Shown: positions 1-5,283, counted from the first letter of the stretch. The stretch is 6,825 nucleotides of DNA from an uncultured Candidatus Saccharibacteria bacterium (GCA_915070155.1 CAJZFK010000032.1:1-6825); one strand, 5' to 3'. Notes: generated by a model from the sequence alone, not told the origin. Numbers and translations: made by a program.

Positions 1-383
1 ATTCCACGCAGCGGTCGCGCATCCAGCACGAACGGCTCGGCGTCATCAAAACTTGCTGGGACGGTGCTTTTTGGTGGCAACCAAATTGCCCACATATCAG
101 CATGAACATTCGGCGCACCGCAAACCACTTGTACATAATCATTGTCATCCCTTGGAACGTCCGCTACGCCACCATCGTCAATTTTAGCTACACTCAAACG
201 ATCCGCGTTCGGGTGCTTTTCACACTCAACAACCCGCACAATGCGCGCGCCACCATATTTGGCCTTCAGGTCAATCACTTCCTCGACACCACCAAGCTGC
301 TGATTTACCCGCGACACCAATTCATCAACTGGCGGCAACTCAAAATTAATCAATTGTTTTATAAGATTTAAGCTAACTTTCAT
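1..383 (-). CDS. pheT: Phenylalanyl-tRNA synthetase beta subunit, N-terminal part (runs off the window)
   Basis: This is the N-terminal 127 residues of the beta chain of the tetrameric enzyme that charges tRNA-Phe in the cytoplasm. The leftward reading begins MKVSLNLIKQLINFELPPVD and stays open to the window edge. Residues about 38-127 form the family's EMAP/tRNA-binding OB-fold: GGVEEVIDL, then the signature CEKHPNADRLSV, then VVCGAPNVHADM, then the start of the RPLRG segment that precedes the conserved SxGM stretch. The match to PheT is clear over the whole fragment. The catalytic-like and B3/B4 domains lie outside the window. The ATG at 383 is chosen because the conserved MKVS start falls there and a perfect TATAAT lies 9 bases upstream. 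There is no Shine-Dalgarno, so the mRNA is probably leaderless. No pheS is visible on this side. The extreme 5' end is repeated at 868-910. Confidence 0.93.
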   Translation of the reverse strand, partial: MKVSLNLIKQLINFELPPVDELVSRVNQQLGGVEEVIDLKAKYGGARIVRVVECEKHPNADRLSVAKIDDGGVADVPRDDNDYVQVVCGAPNVHADMWAIWLPPKSTVPASFDDAEPFVLDARPLRG

Positions 384-402
384 ACTGATGTAATTATATC
401 AT
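360..402. repeat. Direct repeat copy A: pheT start and promoter (partner 868-910)
   Basis: This stretch matches 868-910 at 37 of 43 bases without gaps (32 of 35 over 360-394). It covers the first eight codons of pheT plus its -10 region. The partner copy carries GTG in place of the pheT ATG and runs out of pheT homology after the codons for KVSLNLI. The repeats bracket the 91-residue orphan gene with a period of 508 bases, which suggests that the segment between them was inserted by an event that duplicated the pheT start. Confidence 0.8.
393..398 (-). promoter_or_regulatory. -10 box of the pheT promoter
   Basis: On the minus strand this reads TATAAT, with GA just before it, 9 bases ahead of the pheT ATG. 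A start 6-8 bases beyond the box would leave essentially no 5' leader. No good -35 hexamer is visible at 16-18 bases. Confidence 0.65.
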
Positions 403-473
403 CTTACCGGCAAGTAATCGACCTTAGAAAACTACAAATAATCAAGGTAAAATTGTTCTAGAATAAAATACAG

Positions 474-535
474 CCGTCCTCGGGTAGGCGGGAGATAATC
501 CTCAAGGATACCCCTCTCCGCACCTGGAGAGGAGT
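474..535. other. GC-rich region with stacked inverted repeats; possible structured RNA
   Basis: In an AT-rich gap there is a compact GC-rich block. 513-519 (CCTCTCC) pairs with 526-532 (GGAGAGG) across a 6-base loop. On the minus strand the stem extends to 10 pairs (510-519 with 526-535) using one G-U pair. Next to it, 498-502 and 505-509 form ATCCT/AGGAT, and 482-486 GGGTA can pair with 509-513 TACCC. The block is upstream of both flanking predicted transcription starts, so it would belong to neither mRNA. No T-run follows on either strand, so it is not a typical terminator. It may be a small RNA, a protein-binding site or a cassette border. Confidence 0.35.
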
Positions 536-547
536 CATTTCCTGAAT

Positions 548-553
548 TATAAT
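548..553 (+). promoter_or_regulatory. -10 box for the 91-residue acidic orphan
   Basis: A perfect TATAAT lies exactly 6 bases before the ATG at 560. A TGGAGA at 525-530 is a possible -35 (4 of 6 to TTGACA) at 17-base spacing, lying inside the hairpin. The mRNA is predicted to start at or next to the A of the ATG. Confidence 0.65.
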
Positions 554-559
554 ATAGCT

Positions 560-835
560 ATGAACTACGATAGATATCTAGAATTGCAAATTCGCCTAGA
601 ATGGTTTTATGATTTTCATCCAGAGTTTTTTAATGATATTTCACCCGAGCAGAAGAAACTACTGCAGGATACGTTTCTGTACGACGCACCCGACGAACAC
701 TATCCGGAGTCATTGCGGGATTTTTATGATAAGAATATTGACAACCAACCAGCACTTCAGAATGATATGCTCTTAGCGGTAGATACTTTATATAAAGCGG
801 CGGGAACTGGAAGCTTGTTTGATTATGATAAATAA
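560..835 (+). CDS. Acidic 91-residue protein of unknown function
   Basis: I do not recognise this family. The protein is short and strongly acidic: 19 Asp/Glu against 8 Lys/Arg in 91 residues. It is rich in aromatic residues (repeated Y/F/W in the first 35 residues), has no membrane segment and no signal peptide, and is probably mostly helical. No catalytic motif can be seen. The start is supported by the TATAAT six bases upstream, and no Shine-Dalgarno is present, so translation is probably leaderless. The gene sits alone between two copies of the pheT start (360-402 and 868-910), which suggests arrival as a single-gene cassette. The acidic composition would fit a DNA-mimic or a binding partner of a basic protein, but that is a guess. 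The reading frame ends TAA inside an AT-rich short palindrome. Confidence 0.72.
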   Translation: MNYDRYLELQIRLEWFYDFHPEFFNDISPEQKKLLQDTFLYDAPDEHYPESLRDFYDKNIDNQPALQNDMLLAVDTLYKAAGTGSLFDYDK

Positions 836-846
836 AGCTTTTATTC
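831..846 (+). terminator. Weak AT-rich hairpin after the 91-residue gene
   Basis: AATAAA and TTTATT are complementary around GCT, directly at the TAA stop, with a few T's in the right arm. It could act as a weak intrinsic terminator, but the stem is all A-T. Confidence 0.25.
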
Positions 847-867
847 GTATGAACACGCCACCGAGCT

Positions 868-891
868 TATAAGATTTAGGCTAACTTTCAC
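868..891 (-). pseudogene. Relic of the pheT start
   Basis: Read leftward this gives GTG, then codons for KVSLNLI, identical at protein level to residues 2-8 of the intact PheT. The frame then departs and soon stops. It is a fragment left over from a duplication of the pheT 5' end (offset 508 bases) and is not expected to encode anything useful. The original -10 for this direction has decayed to GTTTAT. Confidence 0.75.
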
Positions 892-896
892 ACTGA

Positions 897-902
897 TATA
901 AT
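897..902 (+). promoter_or_regulatory. Preserved -10 box of the M16-like gene relic
   Basis: A TATAAT lies exactly 6 bases before codon 909, the position equivalent to the ATG of the intact M16-like gene, which is ATA here. The box and its spacing match 1479-1484. If still active it would transcribe the relic and possibly read into the 127-residue gene at 1011. Confidence 0.5.
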
Positions 903-908
903 AAACTC

Positions 909-980
909 ATAATCCACAACTTACATTCAGCATATTCTTTACCAGCAGACCACGATACAAGTCATAAAACTGTCCATTTT
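909..980 (+). pseudogene. Relic of the 5' end of the M16-like peptidase gene
   Basis: Translated in the frame of the downstream M16-like gene this reads IIHNLHSAYSLPADHDTSHK and then TVHF. The intact protein reads MINKLYSAYDLPADHDTCHL and then FEHL. The alignment is gap-free, with about 14 of 24 residues identical, including both His of HxxEH, although the Glu has become Val. The start ATG has become ATA. The DNA match runs from 894 to 980 against 1476-1562, about 61 of 87 bases, with an 18-base perfect core at 938-955. The homology fades after about 980, shortly before the next gene. Confidence 0.8.
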
Positions 981-995
981 TCACACTCAAAATAG

Positions 996-1007
996 TACAA
1001 TTATAAA
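996..1007 (+). promoter_or_regulatory. -10 region for the 127-residue orphan
   Basis: TACAAT at 996-1001 (9 bases before the ATG) overlaps the approach to TATAAA at 1002-1007 (3 bases before the ATG). The first has the same 9-base spacing and the same TACAATTATA context as the promoter at 5274-5279. Either box predicts a leaderless mRNA. Confidence 0.5.
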
Positions 1008-1010
1008 GAC

Positions 1011-1394
1011 ATGAAAAATAGCATCGGCATCACAATACCAGATTTTATCACTCAAGCCTTTCCTTTACTTAATGAAGCAACATATGTTCGTGAATTTGCT
1101 TCTTTCATCACGCTATATCCAGATGCGGTCTATTATCTATTTCAAACAACAGCTGGCCAGTCGCTCATACTTGTAGCGATTGACTATCCCGACCCAACGG
1201 ACGAGAGCCAACAAGTAAAGAAAATATCTGGTGGTTTTGAGTTTGAATTCACATATCTTATCAAGCCGTATGCCAATGACCAGCACCTCAGAATCTGTCC
1301 AAATGATGAAGTAGAAGAACTATTTTTCGTCTCAGACCCAAATGGTCGTTGCCACTATTATCTGGCAGCAGTCAAACAAAAGCGGAGTTGGTAG
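1011..1394 (+). CDS. 127-residue protein of unknown function
   Basis: I do not recognise this protein. It has no signal peptide or membrane segment. The sequence alternates short hydrophobic strands (ILVAIDY, FEFEFTYLI, EELFFVS, HYYLAAVK), which suggests a small mixed alpha/beta or mostly beta fold. Only two Cys are present (about residues 96 and 114) and no known catalytic motif stands out. The ATG follows a promoter-like box directly and has no Shine-Dalgarno. The gene is bracketed by two copies of the M16-like gene start (894-980 and 1476-1562), so it probably arrived as an inserted single-gene unit. The TAG stop is followed by a 96-base gap to the next ATG. Confidence 0.7.
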   Translation: MKNSIGITIPDFITQAFPLLNEATYVREFASFITLYPDAVYYLFQTTAGQSLILVAIDYPDPTDESQQVKKISGGFEFEFTYLIKPYANDQHLRICPNDEVEELFFVSDPNGRCHYYLAAVKQKRSW

Positions 1395-1440
1395 GTTTAT
1401 GCCGACTGAGTGTTTCTGAGTTCGAGAAGACCCCGTCCTA

Positions 1441-1473
1441 GTAGCATAAAGCTGCCTGGGTAGGGTGTGCTAC
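1441..1473. repeat. Inverted repeat before the M16-like gene
   Basis: GTAGCA (1441-1446) and TGCTAC (1468-1473) are perfect inverted repeats with a 21-base loop. They lie between the 127-residue gene and the -10 box of the next gene. No T-run follows. It could be a weak transcription stop or an operator overlapping the -35 region of the downstream promoter. Confidence 0.3.
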
Positions 1474-1478
1474 CTTGC

Positions 1479-1484
1479 TATAAT
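1479..1484 (+). promoter_or_regulatory. Extended -10 promoter of the M16-like gene
   Basis: TATAAT preceded by TGC (extended -10) lies exactly 6 bases before the ATG at 1491. No convincing -35 is seen at 17 bases, which is tolerated with an extended -10. The box argues against the in-frame GTG at 1467, which would place the promoter inside the coding region. Confidence 0.7.
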
Positions 1485-1490
1485 AAACCT

Positions 1491-2390
1491 ATGATTAACA
1501 AGCTATACTCTGCCTACGATTTACCAGCAGACCACGACACATGTCACCTATTTGAACATCTGATTATTAGGCGATTCTTAAAGAAAACGGAAAAAGCTGG
1601 CGGCAACCGAGCTTTTACTGGAGAGTTGGATGGCACGACTAGCGAATCAAGCGTATTTTTTACGTCCGCACTATTCACAAGCGAGTCTAATGCATTATTT
1701 GAAGAAACCATCAACGATATTGCGCCTTTTGAGGTGTCTCTTATTCAACAGTCTATCTCACACATAGAAGCCGAGATGCAATCCAACATTGATATAGCAG
1801 ACATGACACTATTACAAGGACAACTCGCTCTTTGTCAAAAATATTTTATCGATAGTCAAAAAACCACTCCCAGCAATTCACACCCAAAATCTAAGATTTC
1901 TCCTCTTAAAATCAGCCATAGTCCGAAGGATTTTACAGACGTTAAGATTGATATAGAAATTGCTGACGCCAGCGATGAATTGACTGCCGCATTTTTCTGC
2001 ACATACCCAATACTTTTAGATCTAGTGCGCGACATTTGTTTCGATAAAATCTCATCCTACCCATCCAGCCCCGGAAAGTTTATAGCGTACTATGACGGCA
2101 ATTACACTAGCCAAGACTACACCGTAAAAAATACAGACCTTGCTCGACTAAGCTCAAGTGAAACTATACAGCCATATTTACAAAGCTTTAACATATCCTC
2201 GCACGCAACCGACCTAAGAAACCTTGCCGAAGCTTTCACGTCTGATCCATTTTACATTTCAGTGCCCATATATTTTTATCAACAAACCGCCACGCCACTA
2301 TCCAGAAATGACCTAGCGAAAACTATAAACGTCGCAAATATGAACGCAATCCTAAAACAAGTAAAGGCGACGATAATTCTGGATTATTAG
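1491..2390 (+). CDS. M16 (pitrilysin/insulinase)-like metallopeptidase domain protein, divergent and short
   Basis: Residues 19-23 read HLFEH, the HxxEH zinc and catalytic motif of M16 peptidases. About fourteen residues later comes GGNRAFTGELDGTT (37-50), which resembles the family's GG..NA.T....T strand. A third zinc ligand would be expected near residue 95-100; E93 and E95 in the helix HIEAEMQSN (91-99) are candidates, slightly closer than the usual spacing of about 76. M16 proteins are usually 400 residues or more with two related halves. This one has 299, so it is either a single catalytic half or a reduced homologue. There is no signal peptide. The residues after about 130 are not recognisable to me. 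The start is set by the -10 box six bases upstream; a GTG 24 bases earlier is unlikely. A degenerate copy of its first 24 codons lies at 909-980. Confidence 0.7.
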   Translation: MINKLYSAYDLPADHDTCHLFEHLIIRRFLKKTEKAGGNRAFTGELDGTTSESSVFFTSALFTSESNALFEETINDIAPFEVSLIQQSISHIEAEMQSNIDIADMTLLQGQLALCQKYFIDSQKTTPSNSHPKSKISPLKISHSPKDFTDVKIDIEIADASDELTAAFFCTYPILLDLVRDICFDKISSYPSSPGKFIAYYDGNYTSQDYTVKNTDLARLSSSETIQPYLQSFNISSHATDLRNLAEAFTSDPFYISVPIYFYQQTATPLSRNDLAKTINVANMNAILKQVKATIILDY

Positions 2391-2457
2391 CTCTAGCCGA
2401 TTTTCTAGCAGAGAAAAGATTCTGAAGAGGAAATATTAACGCCACCAATATACAAGT

Positions 2458-2799
2458 TTACCGACAAACCTTAAACTCAATACCAATCACGCCATAAATC
2501 TTTTGGTCTTCAATAGAATAAAATTCAGAAATTTGATTTTCTAACCATTCGACATTATCACCGCCGAACTTTCGCGGATTATTGTGAGAAAATAAGTCAC
2601 GAAATGTCGCACATCTAAGCAAACCAACAACCTCAGCGGTAACAGTTTGCTCGGAATTATCTCTATTTGTAAAAATAATCCGATCCCCGATCTGGATTTT
2701 CTGTCGTTTGGCGTCATATAATCGCGACTCGATAGTCTTATTGCCAGAAATAATAGCATTAAACGGCTCGGCCGCCAATTTTAATTGGTGTATGGTCAT
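2458..2799 (-). CDS. ASCH domain protein
   Basis: The 113-residue protein is essentially one ASCH domain, a PUA-like beta-barrel fold associated with RNA binding. The N-terminus MTIHQLKLAAEPFNAIISGN followed by KTIESRLYDAKRQKIQIGDRI shows the characteristic layout: a leading strand, PF..I..G.KTIE.R, DAKR and IGD.I.F. Some ASCH proteins are ribonucleases or N4-acetylcytidine amidohydrolases using Lys, Thr and Glu residues. K20, T21 and E23 occupy the region where part of that site lies, but activity cannot be judged from this alone. The ATG at 2799 is preferred over an in-frame TTG at 2853. It has a Shine-Dalgarno (AAGAAAGG) 11 bases upstream, and the TTG would overlap the likely -35. It diverges from the CYTH gene. 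Confidence 0.85.
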   Translation of the reverse strand: MTIHQLKLAAEPFNAIISGNKTIESRLYDAKRQKIQIGDRIIFTNRDNSEQTVTAEVVGLLRCATFRDLFSHNNPRKFGGDNVEWLENQISEFYSIEDQKIYGVIGIEFKVCR

Positions 2800-2810
2800 A
2801 AAATTATTTG

Positions 2811-2818
2811 CCTTTCTT
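2811..2818 (-). promoter_or_regulatory. Shine-Dalgarno of the ASCH gene
   Basis: AAGAAAGG on the minus strand ends 11 bases before the ATG at 2799. It decides the start and distinguishes this gene from the leaderless ones around it. Confidence 0.6.
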
Positions 2819-2820
2819 GC

Positions 2821-2826
2821 TATAAT
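2821..2826 (+). promoter_or_regulatory. Extended -10 promoter of the CYTH gene
   Basis: TGC plus TATAAT on the plus strand, about 60 bases before the ATG, gives a leader of roughly 50 bases that includes the Shine-Dalgarno at 2871-2877. It overlaps the -10 of the divergent ASCH promoter by two bases, so the two polymerases probably exclude one another. Confidence 0.55.
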
Positions 2827-2853
2827 TAAACCATCATATAAATAAATATTCAA
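2825..2853 (-). promoter_or_regulatory. Likely promoter of the ASCH gene
   Basis: On the minus strand, TTGAAT (2853-2848) and TTTAAT (2830-2825) are separated by 17 bases. A start near 2818 would give a leader of about 19 bases that just contains the Shine-Dalgarno. Confidence 0.45.
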
Positions 2854-2870
2854 ATATCTACACTTCCATA

Positions 2871-2877
2871 AGAAAGG
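2871..2877 (+). promoter_or_regulatory. Shine-Dalgarno of the CYTH gene
   Basis: AGAAAGG lies 7 bases before the ATG at 2885, at good spacing. Like the ASCH gene, this gene is translated from a leadered mRNA. Confidence 0.75.
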
Positions 2878-2884
2878 CTATCAA

Positions 2885-3451
2885 ATGACCAAAAAACTAC
2901 TAGAAATCGAACGCAAGCGCCAGCTAACGGGCAATATTGAAGAGCTAATCGGGCGACTGCAAAACATCGGTTTTGAGCTAAAGAGTAATCTCCGCGAAAT
3001 TGATACGTATTATTCTCGTCCTGATGTCGATTTTATGCAGACGGTTGAATGCTTGCGGATTCGCCAGCGCGATAGTTTTGCTGAGGTAACATATAAGCCA
3101 GCAACTACCGCTGCGACGCATACGGAAAATAATGTAATCATTAAGCCCGAGACGAACCTGCCAATTCAGCCCAAAGATGCGGCAACCGCCAAGCAGCTAC
3201 TGGCAAACCTCGGTATGGTGCAACTGGTTGAGGTCAACAAATACCGTCGCTCGTTTCAGTCCTCTGATTTTCCGCAGACAACGGTAGCCATCGACGAAAT
3301 CAAAGACGCTGGGACTTTCGTGGAAGTTGAGGTTTTGTCAGATGATGAGGCTAGTGCACTGATGACAATTAGTGGAATTGAAGCCAAACTCGGTCTGAAT
3401 TCAATGGAAATTGTGACGCGACCTTATAGAGACATTTGTATGGGCTATTAA
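2885..3451 (+). CDS. CYTH domain protein (class IV adenylate cyclase/thiamine-triphosphatase-like)
   Basis: The protein is one CYTH (triphosphate tunnel) domain of typical length, 188 residues. The N-terminal EIERK (E7, E9, K11) is the hallmark ExExK motif that binds metal and triphosphate. Further charged tunnel residues follow in the expected order: the DTYY strand (40-43), LRIR (57-60), TYKP with K71, NKYRR (118-122), AIDEI with D137, and the FVEVEV strand (145-150) with E147 and E149. Family members act on triphosphate substrates as class IV adenylate cyclase, thiamine-triphosphatase or inorganic triphosphatase. The length and the VEVEV end look CyaB-like, but which activity this one has cannot be told from sequence alone. 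It is cytoplasmic, with no signal. It diverges from the ASCH gene with an 85-base gap holding both promoters. Confidence 0.88.
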   Translation: MTKKLLEIERKRQLTGNIEELIGRLQNIGFELKSNLREIDTYYSRPDVDFMQTVECLRIRQRDSFAEVTYKPATTAATHTENNVIIKPETNLPIQPKDAATAKQLLANLGMVQLVEVNKYRRSFQSSDFPQTTVAIDEIKDAGTFVEVEVLSDDEASALMTISGIEAKLGLNSMEIVTRPYRDICMGY

Positions 3452-3468
3452 GCAGACCGCTACAAAAC

Positions 3469-3497
3469 TTCACAACTCCACTCGCAACCAATATAAT
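3469..3497 (+). promoter_or_regulatory. Promoter of the alpha/beta hydrolase gene
   Basis: TTCACA (3469-3474, 5 of 6 to TTGACA) and TATAAT (3492-3497) are separated by 17 bases. The box is exactly 6 bases from the ATG at 3504. This is the best-formed sigma-70-type promoter in the window and predicts a leaderless transcript. Confidence 0.75.
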
Positions 3498-3503
3498 ATA
3501 CTC

Positions 3504-4499
3504 ATGAATACTTCACGAAAAAATCGCATTATAAAAATTACTATTTGGGTAGCCTGCTCAATTGTCGTCATAACTACTTTATTGGCCGCCGCAGCTTTCT
3601 TTTGGCCAGCAACATCCAAGCAATTGCAATCTTCAAGCTCTGAAAAATTGAGCTACAACGACGCCATCGCCGCTGCAAATCGTACTGTTAGTGAAGACAC
3701 TTCAAATACCGACGTTAGACCAGAATGCCGATCGATTATTAAAACCCACGGCAAAAAAACCGCCAAAGCCGTCATGATGATTCATGGCGTAAGCGCATGC
3801 CCACAGCAATTCGCAGACTTGGGTGACACCTTTTTCAATGCCGGCTATAACGTCTATATTCCCCGCGTTCCCAGCCATGGCCTCACCGATAACAAACGAC
3901 ACGGAGAAATCACCGTTCCAGCAATGGCACAATTTATGAATTCCAGCACCAGCATAATTAGCGGTTTGGGTGATGAAACGGGAGTTGTCGGACTTTCTGG
4001 CGGCGCAAATATGGCGACCTGGATTACTCAATACAACAGCCAAACCATATCACGAGCGCTACTTCTATCACCTTTTTATCAGCCTTCAGAGTCGGAAACT
4101 CCTTCCTGGAAAATTCCGCTTTTACGAAATCTTTACGGACGCAATATTCTTCCGGATTCGTTCACAGGTAGCAATTTGTCATATCGCGCTCTCGGAAAAT
4201 ATATAATAATCGCCAAGAACTATAAATCCGACCTAAAAGCTCCAGGGCTAAAATATGTCGGGGCTGTAACGAGCGAAAACGACACCGCAATTGATAAAAA
4301 TCTCGCGGTCAACATACCTAAGCAAATGGCTGCAGCTTCTGGCGCCAAATTCCAATATTATTCAATTCCAGCCTCATTTGGCATCGGTCACGACATTGTA
4401 GCCTTAAACCAAGACGAGGTTAAAAAACACGCCGACAAACTATATCCGTTCTATCTGGATATGTACGAAGGAAAAGACGTAAAATTAGAGACGAACTAG
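3504..4499 (+). CDS. Membrane-anchored alpha/beta hydrolase (serine hydrolase, esterase/lipase-like)
   Basis: The 331-residue protein starts with a basic stretch (R5, K6, R8, K11) and a hydrophobic segment at about residues 13-34, a signal anchor or uncleaved signal, so the catalytic part probably sits outside the membrane. A low-complexity Ser linker (about 43-46) follows. The hydrolase core shows the oxyanion strand VMMIHG (90-95), the nucleophile elbow GLSGG with S165, a probable acid D260 (TSENDTAID) and H296 in GIGHD, all in the usual order. Substrates could be acyl esters or lipids. Cys75 and Cys99 could form an external disulphide. The nearest general match is the S33/monoacylglycerol-lipase-like group. 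The last 22 codons (310-331) are repeated at 6700-6770. Expression is predicted leaderless. Confidence 0.88.
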   Translation: MNTSRKNRIIKITIWVACSIVVITTLLAAAAFFWPATSKQLQSSSSEKLSYNDAIAAANRTVSEDTSNTDVRPECRSIIKTHGKKTAKAVMMIHGVSACPQQFADLGDTFFNAGYNVYIPRVPSHGLTDNKRHGEITVPAMAQFMNSSTSIISGLGDETGVVGLSGGANMATWITQYNSQTISRALLLSPFYQPSESETPSWKIPLLRNLYGRNILPDSFTGSNLSYRALGKYIIIAKNYKSDLKAPGLKYVGAVTSENDTAIDKNLAVNIPKQMAAASGAKFQYYSIPASFGIGHDIVALNQDEVKKHADKLYPFYLDMYEGKDVKLETN

Positions 4500-4501
4500 C
4501 T
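4431..4501. repeat. Direct repeat, left copy: 3' end of the hydrolase gene (partner 6700-6770)
   Basis: This matches 6700-6770 at 66 of 71 bases without gaps. It covers the codons from A310 to the TAG stop plus two following bases. Two of the five differences are silent, and the other three give D to A, D to N and T to A. The two copies bracket a 2.2-kb segment holding the kinase-like and phosphorylase/MazG-like genes. Confidence 0.9.
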
Positions 4502-4551
4502 ATTTTATAGTATTTGATTATACGCCCCAGACTACAAGAAGCCTACTCCAT

Positions 4552-5271
4552 CTACATCATGCTAATTTGACGAAGCAATTCTTTTCCTATAAGTCTTGCT
4601 CTGTCAGAAGGCACGGCAAGCCCGCGAATAACGTCGAGAGTATAGCTGGTTGCTTCTTCTATATCTTCGCTATTATCAATCCAAATTACATCACCCCTGC
4701 CTAGCGCCCACTTTAGATTGTGTCTTGCCTCTTTAATTCTTGCCTGCATATCTGATTCGTCGTGCTGATCGCTGCGAGCAGCTACCCGAGAATGCCATAC
4801 ATCTGGCGAGGCAACAACTTCTATAATGCGAGAGTTTCTAAAAGAAAGTTGTTCGATCGTCTCAACGGCCTTAGGGACAACATCTAGTAAAGCCGTAGAA
4901 CCATCTCCATAATCAGCTAATTCAGAACCATATACAAACCGAGTTGTCGGATGCACCATGCCTTGAACCAGCTCTCTATTGATCGCTTTTCGTATAATCG
5001 CTTGGAGATTTTCTTCATTATGCGGTATGAAACGATAGTTTTCTTCCTCGGCAGGACTCCGGCAAGGCCGCGTCGTAAAGCTTCTGGTCCTAGAATAATC
5101 ATCACTAATTTTCTCCGTGCTTTGCATTAGAGTTGTTTTTCCGACAGCAAAAGGGCCGGAAAACATAATCATAGCTCTTCTGCTAAGTTCCGCCCCTATC
5201 CTCGCTGAAGGTTTATACCCACGCAATATCCTGTCTAGCCGCTCTATAGGTTGATTATCCTTACTTGTCAT
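4552..5271 (-). CDS. Guanylate-kinase-like P-loop protein
   Basis: A 239-residue protein with about 33 N-terminal residues before a Walker A GPFAVGKT (39-46). The next segment, YSRTRSFTTRP with PCR and EEENYRF (59-81), aligns with the GMP-binding part of guanylate kinase (the SVTTRxPRxGE...Y pattern). FVYGSEL (113-118) corresponds to the YGT loop and LLDV with D130 to the following strand. RVAARSD (163-169) may be the lid Arg region. Most nucleotide-monophosphate-binding positions are therefore kept, so it may phosphorylate GMP, dGMP or a related nucleotide. The N-terminal extension and weak overall similarity make it unlikely to be the housekeeping Gmk. It is divergent from the phosphorylase/MazG-like gene, 17 bases between start codons, and both lie within the segment flanked by hydrolase-end repeats. 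It is predicted leaderless. Confidence 0.8.
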   Translation of the reverse strand: MTSKDNQPIERLDRILRGYKPSARIGAELSRRAMIMFSGPFAVGKTTLMQSTEKISDDYSRTRSFTTRPCRSPAEEENYRFIPHNEENLQAIIRKAINRELVQGMVHPTTRFVYGSELADYGDGSTALLDVVPKAVETIEQLSFRNSRIIEVVASPDVWHSRVAARSDQHDESDMQARIKEARHNLKWALGRGDVIWIDNSEDIEEATSYTLDVIRGLAVPSDRARLIGKELLRQISMM

Positions 5272-5279
5272 ACTACAAT
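5251..5279 (+). promoter_or_regulatory. Promoter of the phosphorylase/MazG-like gene
   Basis: TTGATT (5251-5256) and TACAAT (5274-5279) are separated by 17 bases, 9 bases before the ATG at 5289. The -35 lies inside the first codons of the opposite gene. The two -10 boxes share bases 5278-5279, so the two starts should compete. Confidence 0.6.
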
Positions 5280-5283
5280 TATA
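5278..5283 (-). promoter_or_regulatory. -10 box of the guanylate-kinase-like gene
   Basis: TATAAT on the minus strand is exactly 6 bases before the ATG at 5271. Its -35 would fall inside the coding region of the divergent gene, where no good hexamer is seen. It overlaps the -10 of the opposite promoter. Confidence 0.65.

Larger units (their letters stand above)
894..980. repeat. Direct repeat copy: M16-like promoter and start (partner 1476-1562)
   Basis: This copy and 1476-1562 flank the 127-residue orphan with a period of 582 bases. It overlaps the pheT-start repeat (868-910), so 868-980 is a single composite junction: pheT start leftward, shared promoter, M16-like start rightward. This is the arrangement expected of the ancestral locus before the flanking cassettes came in. 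Confidence 0.75.

Noticed and set aside
102..371. Rightward open frame of 89 codons at the left edge
   Set aside because: It is the antisense shadow of pheT, whose leftward reading matches the PheT N-terminus across the same bases.
403..547. T-box or other aminoacyl-tRNA-sensing leader for pheT
   Set aside because: The predicted pheT transcript begins at about the ATG, and no T-box consensus or terminator/antiterminator pair is seen on that strand.
977..992. A third copy of the pheT start (TTTCACACT also at 886-894)
   Set aside because: Only nine bases match and the following codons are unrelated, so chance is likely.
1467..1490. Upstream GTG start for the M16-like gene
   Set aside because: It would put the perfect extended -10 box inside the coding sequence, and the relic copy supports homology beginning at the ATG position.
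2388..2425. Bidirectional terminator between the M16-like and ASCH genes
   Set aside because: The CTAG-based stem is short, bulged and lacks a T-run on the plus strand, so it is too weak to list.
2800..2853. Longer ASCH protein from a TTG start
   Set aside because: The extra 18 residues precede the domain, cover the Shine-Dalgarno and likely promoter, and the ATG at 2799 has good translation signals.
3702..4043. Leftward open frame of 113 codons within the hydrolase gene
   Set aside because: It lies opposite the nucleophile-elbow region of a clear alpha/beta hydrolase and has no promoter or Shine-Dalgarno.
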